DNA from: JAXGVG01 sp040773965
Lineage (GTDB): Bacteria; Pseudomonadota; Alphaproteobacteria; UBA9219
Assembly: GCA_040773965.1 (NCBI GenBank)
Contig: JAXGVG010000007.1
Location: 1 to 25,786, forward strand
Length of the DNA stretch: 25,786 nucleotides
Direction: 5' to 3'
Position 1 is the stretch's first letter; every line of letters starts with the position of its first letter. Below, piece by piece: positions 24,047-25,786 of the stretch. The notes below the pieces were generated by a model. It was not told the origin of the DNA, did not search any database, and saw nothing but the letters and a program-made list of their open reading frames with translations. The position numbers and the translations under genes are program-made.

Positions 24047-24098
24047 TTGTCCGGCGCAATGTGATAACGCTAAAATAATAGAACTGGAGTAATTCCAG
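24047..24098 (+). promoter_or_regulatory. Candidate promoter with palindrome at the start point, for the 24117 gene
   Basis: TTGTCC (24047-24052) and TAAAAT (24071-24076) are 18 bases apart, matching consensus at 4 and 5 of 6. The predicted start near 24083 falls at an inverted repeat CTGGA GTAAT TCCAG (24084-24098), a position where a repressor could act. No known operator is recognised. The ATG follows at 24117 with only a weak Shine-Dalgarno (GGGG at about 24105). Confidence 0.35.
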
Positions 24099-24116
24099 AC
24101 AAATGGGGCGTCCATT

Positions 24117-24518
24117 ATGCCTCTAGAGAGTCCGCAAAAACGCGACGTTCAGCAAACCGGATTTTTGCCGGCTCAGGCAATGTGTGGGCAAATGCTTTTG
24201 ATTGCAGAGAATGCGGCGCATGAGCTGACTGAACAGGCGCGAAGAAAAGCTCGCGATATCGGAGGCTGCACCAAGATCGCTGTAAGGAAGCAACTCAAGG
24301 AAGCTGCCCAAATAGCCGTCAACAACCTTCGTGAGGTGAGGAAAAAGCGTGAGGTATTGTTGCGGGAGTCTGGAAATGGTTCTACGGAGGCCGAGTTGTA
24401 TAAAGCCATCCAAAACTTGGGCGTTTCTTTGCTGGGCGTCTATAAAGAACCGATGAATAACGCGCATGAAATAAGATCCAAAGTGACGGAAATGTTGAGA
24501 TATATTCCTTTATTCTGA
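24117..24518 (+). CDS. Hypothetical helical protein, 133 aa
   Basis: A basic, strongly helical protein with no signal peptide or membrane segment. The middle half is a long charged helix with coiled-coil character (NAAHELTEQARRKARDI, then KQLKEAAQIAVNNLREVRKK). A second helical part, AELYKAIQNLGVSLLGVYK, follows. Two cysteines (AMCGQM, GGCTK) do not make a known motif. It has its own promoter-like sequence and sits 96 bases after the 23589 gene. Function and family are unknown. Its size and alpha-helical content would suit a partner or adaptor protein, which is only a guess. Confidence 0.66.
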   Translation: MPLESPQKRDVQQTGFLPAQAMCGQMLLIAENAAHELTEQARRKARDIGGCTKIAVRKQLKEAAQIAVNNLREVRKKREVLLRESGNGSTEAELYKAIQNLGVSLLGVYKEPMNNAHEIRSKVTEMLRYIPLF

Positions 24519-24557
24519 AGAAAATCCCTTCTTGCCCGAAGGCTCCGGGTCGGCTAA

Positions 24558-24580
24558 GTTTGCCTAAAATTTAGGCAAAC
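24558..24580 (+). promoter_or_regulatory. Perfect 11-bp-arm palindrome directly before dusB
   Basis: Arms GTTTGCCTAAA (24558-24568) and TTTAGGCAAAC (24570-24580) flank a single A. The right arm ends six bases before the dusB ATG and contains the only Shine-Dalgarno-like AGG (24573-24575). As DNA it could be the binding site of a dimeric regulator, for example the Fis-like protein encoded in the same operon. As RNA a 9-bp hairpin would hide the ribosome-binding site. There is no T run, so a terminator is unlikely. The symmetry is certain, the role is inferred. Confidence 0.75.
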
Positions 24581-24586
24581 AGCCCC

Positions 24587-25612
24587 ATGACCGTACGGAC
24601 ATACGAAACAGAGGTTTTCCCCCGACTCAAACCGATAAGCTTGGGGCCGGTCGTCATTGAAACACCGGTTTTCCTCGCGCCGATGGCGGGGGTTACGGAC
24701 ATGCCTTTCCGGCGTCTGGTAAAAAAGCACGGCGCGGGGCTTGTTTATTCCGAAATGATCGCCAGTCAGGCCATGGTGCGCGAAGCGCGTAAAACGCTGC
24801 GGATGATACCTCAAGCTCATGAAGAACAGCCCGTGGCGGTCCAGCTTTCGGGGTGCGAGCCGGAGGTTATGGCTGAAGCGGCGCGCCTGAATGAAGATCG
24901 CGGCGCGTCAATCGTCGACTTAAATTTCGGCTGTCCCGTTAAGAAGGTCGTCAAGGGACACGCCGGGGCTTCATTAATGCGCAACGAAAAGCTGGCCGCT
25001 AAAATACTTGAAGCCGTCGTAAAGGCGGTAAGTGTTCCGGTGACGGTTAAAATGCGTCTTGGCTGGGGCCAGGAAAACATGAACGCGCCGCGCCTTGCGA
25101 GAATCGCCGAAGACTGCGGCATTCAAATGGTTACGGTGCATGGCCGCACGCGCAACCAGTTTTATGAGGGAAAGGCGGATTGGGGCCTCATTCGTCCCGT
25201 CAAGGAAGCCGTAAAAATTCCCGTCATCGCCAACGGCGATATTGCCGATTTTCCGGACGTTCTTCAGGCGCTCGAACGATCGGGATCGGACGGTCTGATG
25301 ATCGGACGCGGCGCGTATGGCCGTCCGTGGTTCATCGGGCAAGTGATGGCGTTTTTGCATTCAGGAAAGGTTGACGAACCGCCGTCGTTACCCGCGCGCC
25401 GCGCGCTTGTTCTTGAGCATCTTGAAGCCATGCTGGCCCATTATGGCGCGCAGGCCGGATTGCGCATTGCCCGCAAGCACATTGGCTGGTACAGCAAGGG
25501 ATTGCCCCGGTCCGCCGAGTTCCGCGCGGCCATCAACGCTTGCGCCGACCCGAACAAAATGCACCGGCTTATCCATGAGTTTTTTCAGCCGTTACAGGAA
25601 ATTGCCGCATGA
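24587..25612 (+). CDS. dusB: DusB, tRNA-dihydrouridine synthase (NifR3)
   Basis: A flavoenzyme that reduces uridine to dihydrouridine in the D-loop of tRNAs. 341 residues in a TIM barrel. Seen motifs: FLAPMAGVTDMPFRRLV at the N-terminus, LNFGCPVKKVVKGHAGASLM with the catalytic Cys116, VTVHGRTRNQFYEGKADW, and VIANGDI, which binds FMN phosphate. A palindrome occupies the usual Shine-Dalgarno region. The stop overlaps the next gene (ATGA at 25609-25612). In Alphaproteobacteria dusB usually leads ntrB-ntrC; here a Fis-like gene follows, as in the dusB-fis operon of gammaproteobacteria. Confidence 0.96.
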   Translation: MTVRTYETEVFPRLKPISLGPVVIETPVFLAPMAGVTDMPFRRLVKKHGAGLVYSEMIASQAMVREARKTLRMIPQAHEEQPVAVQLSGCEPEVMAEAARLNEDRGASIVDLNFGCPVKKVVKGHAGASLMRNEKLAAKILEAVVKAVSVPVTVKMRLGWGQENMNAPRLARIAEDCGIQMVTVHGRTRNQFYEGKADWGLIRPVKEAVKIPVIANGDIADFPDVLQALERSGSDGLMIGRGAYGRPWFIGQVMAFLHSGKVDEPPSLPARRALVLEHLEAMLAHYGAQAGLRIARKHIGWYSKGLPRSAEFRAAINACADPNKMHRLIHEFFQPLQEIAA

Positions 25613-25786
25613 CAACCGAAACCTCTTTTCCGGCGCCTCGGCCTGAAACGCATTCCGGCAAAGCGGGGCTTTCCGCCACGGTTGAAAGCCATTTGCGCGC
25701 ATATTTCGACGCGCACGAGCAAGGCCTGCCTTCATCGGGGCTCTACAGCCGCGTTCTTCAGGAAGTTGAACGGCCTCTTTTAAGCC
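25609..25786 (+). CDS. Stand-alone Fis-like / NtrC-C-terminal-like DNA-binding protein (partial)
   Basis: The frame opens at ATG 25609, overlapping the dusB stop (ATGA), and runs off the window after 59 codons. After about 22 unstructured residues comes VESHLRAYFDAHEQGLPSSG, then LYSRVLQEVERPLLS. This matches the helices that precede the helix-turn-helix in Fis (…LYELVLAEVEQPLL) and in the C-terminus of alphaproteobacterial NtrC (…LYDRVLREVERPL). Because the match begins almost at the start codon, no receiver or AAA+ domain can precede it. A small Fis-type protein is expected, with the helix-turn-helix beyond the edge. NtrB is ruled out by the sequence. It may act on dusB itself; that is inference. 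Confidence 0.8.
   Translation, partial: MTTETSFPAPRPETHSGKAGLSATVESHLRAYFDAHEQGLPSSGLYSRVLQEVERPLLS

Noticed and set aside
1..25786. tRNA, rRNA, CRISPR array, insertion sequence or prophage genes
   Set aside because: I looked for T-loop motifs, regularly spaced repeats, transposase motifs and terminal inverted repeats and saw none. Short tRNAs or degenerate elements could still be missed by eye.

Overview
The window looks like a chromosomal segment of an alphaproteobacterium, probably of a Rhodospirillales-like lineage, with moderate GC content. The reasons are a near-complete hopanoid gene set (squalene by the HpnCDE route, squalene-hopene cyclase, HpnG, HpnH), a fused IspDF, the order maf - RNase E/G - yacG, adjacent yajC-secD, and pncC-ispDF lying divergent to dusB. 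All names come from reading motifs and gene order; no database search was possible.

Layout. Positions 1-75 are the tail of an unidentified gene. 187-4577 (+) holds a SAM methyltransferase, squalene-hopene cyclase (shc/hpnF), a HepT/MntA-type toxin-antitoxin pair and hpnG. 4590-6742 (-) holds hpnH and ispH. 6883-8243 (+) holds small uncharacterised genes, including a two-piece membrane protein that may be one frameshifted gene. 8248-12766 (-) is a tight operon hpnB-hpnC-hpnD-hpnE-Rid protein, with a large GT39-like membrane protein carrying C-terminal TPR-like repeats (12812-14668) directly upstream. 14801-18622 (+) holds fliQ-fliR-flhB, maf, an RNase E/G-type nuclease and a yacG copy broken by an in-frame stop. 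18659-21021 (+) holds a small lipoprotein, yajC and secD, without secF directly after. 21191-21745 (+) is an orphan gene. 21750-23410 (-) holds pncC and ispDF. 23589-24518 (+) holds two orphan genes. 24587 to the end (+) holds dusB followed by a Fis-like small protein cut by the window edge.

How the parts fit. IspDF and IspH make isoprenoid precursors. HpnD, HpnC and HpnE convert farnesyl diphosphate to squalene, and Shc cyclises it. HpnH adds adenosine from SAM to the hopene, and HpnG removes adenine to give ribosylhopane. Most of the route from isoprenoid precursors to extended hopanoids is therefore here, in two blocks facing opposite ways. The chief oddities are the toxin-antitoxin pair between shc and hpnG, the nonsense codon in yacG, the stand-alone Fis-like gene after dusB where relatives usually have ntrBC, and a perfect 11-bp-arm palindrome against the dusB start. 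No tRNA, rRNA, CRISPR array, insertion sequence or prophage was recognised. No gene-free stretch exceeds 300 bases; the longest fully uncalled one is about 177 bases, before 23589.
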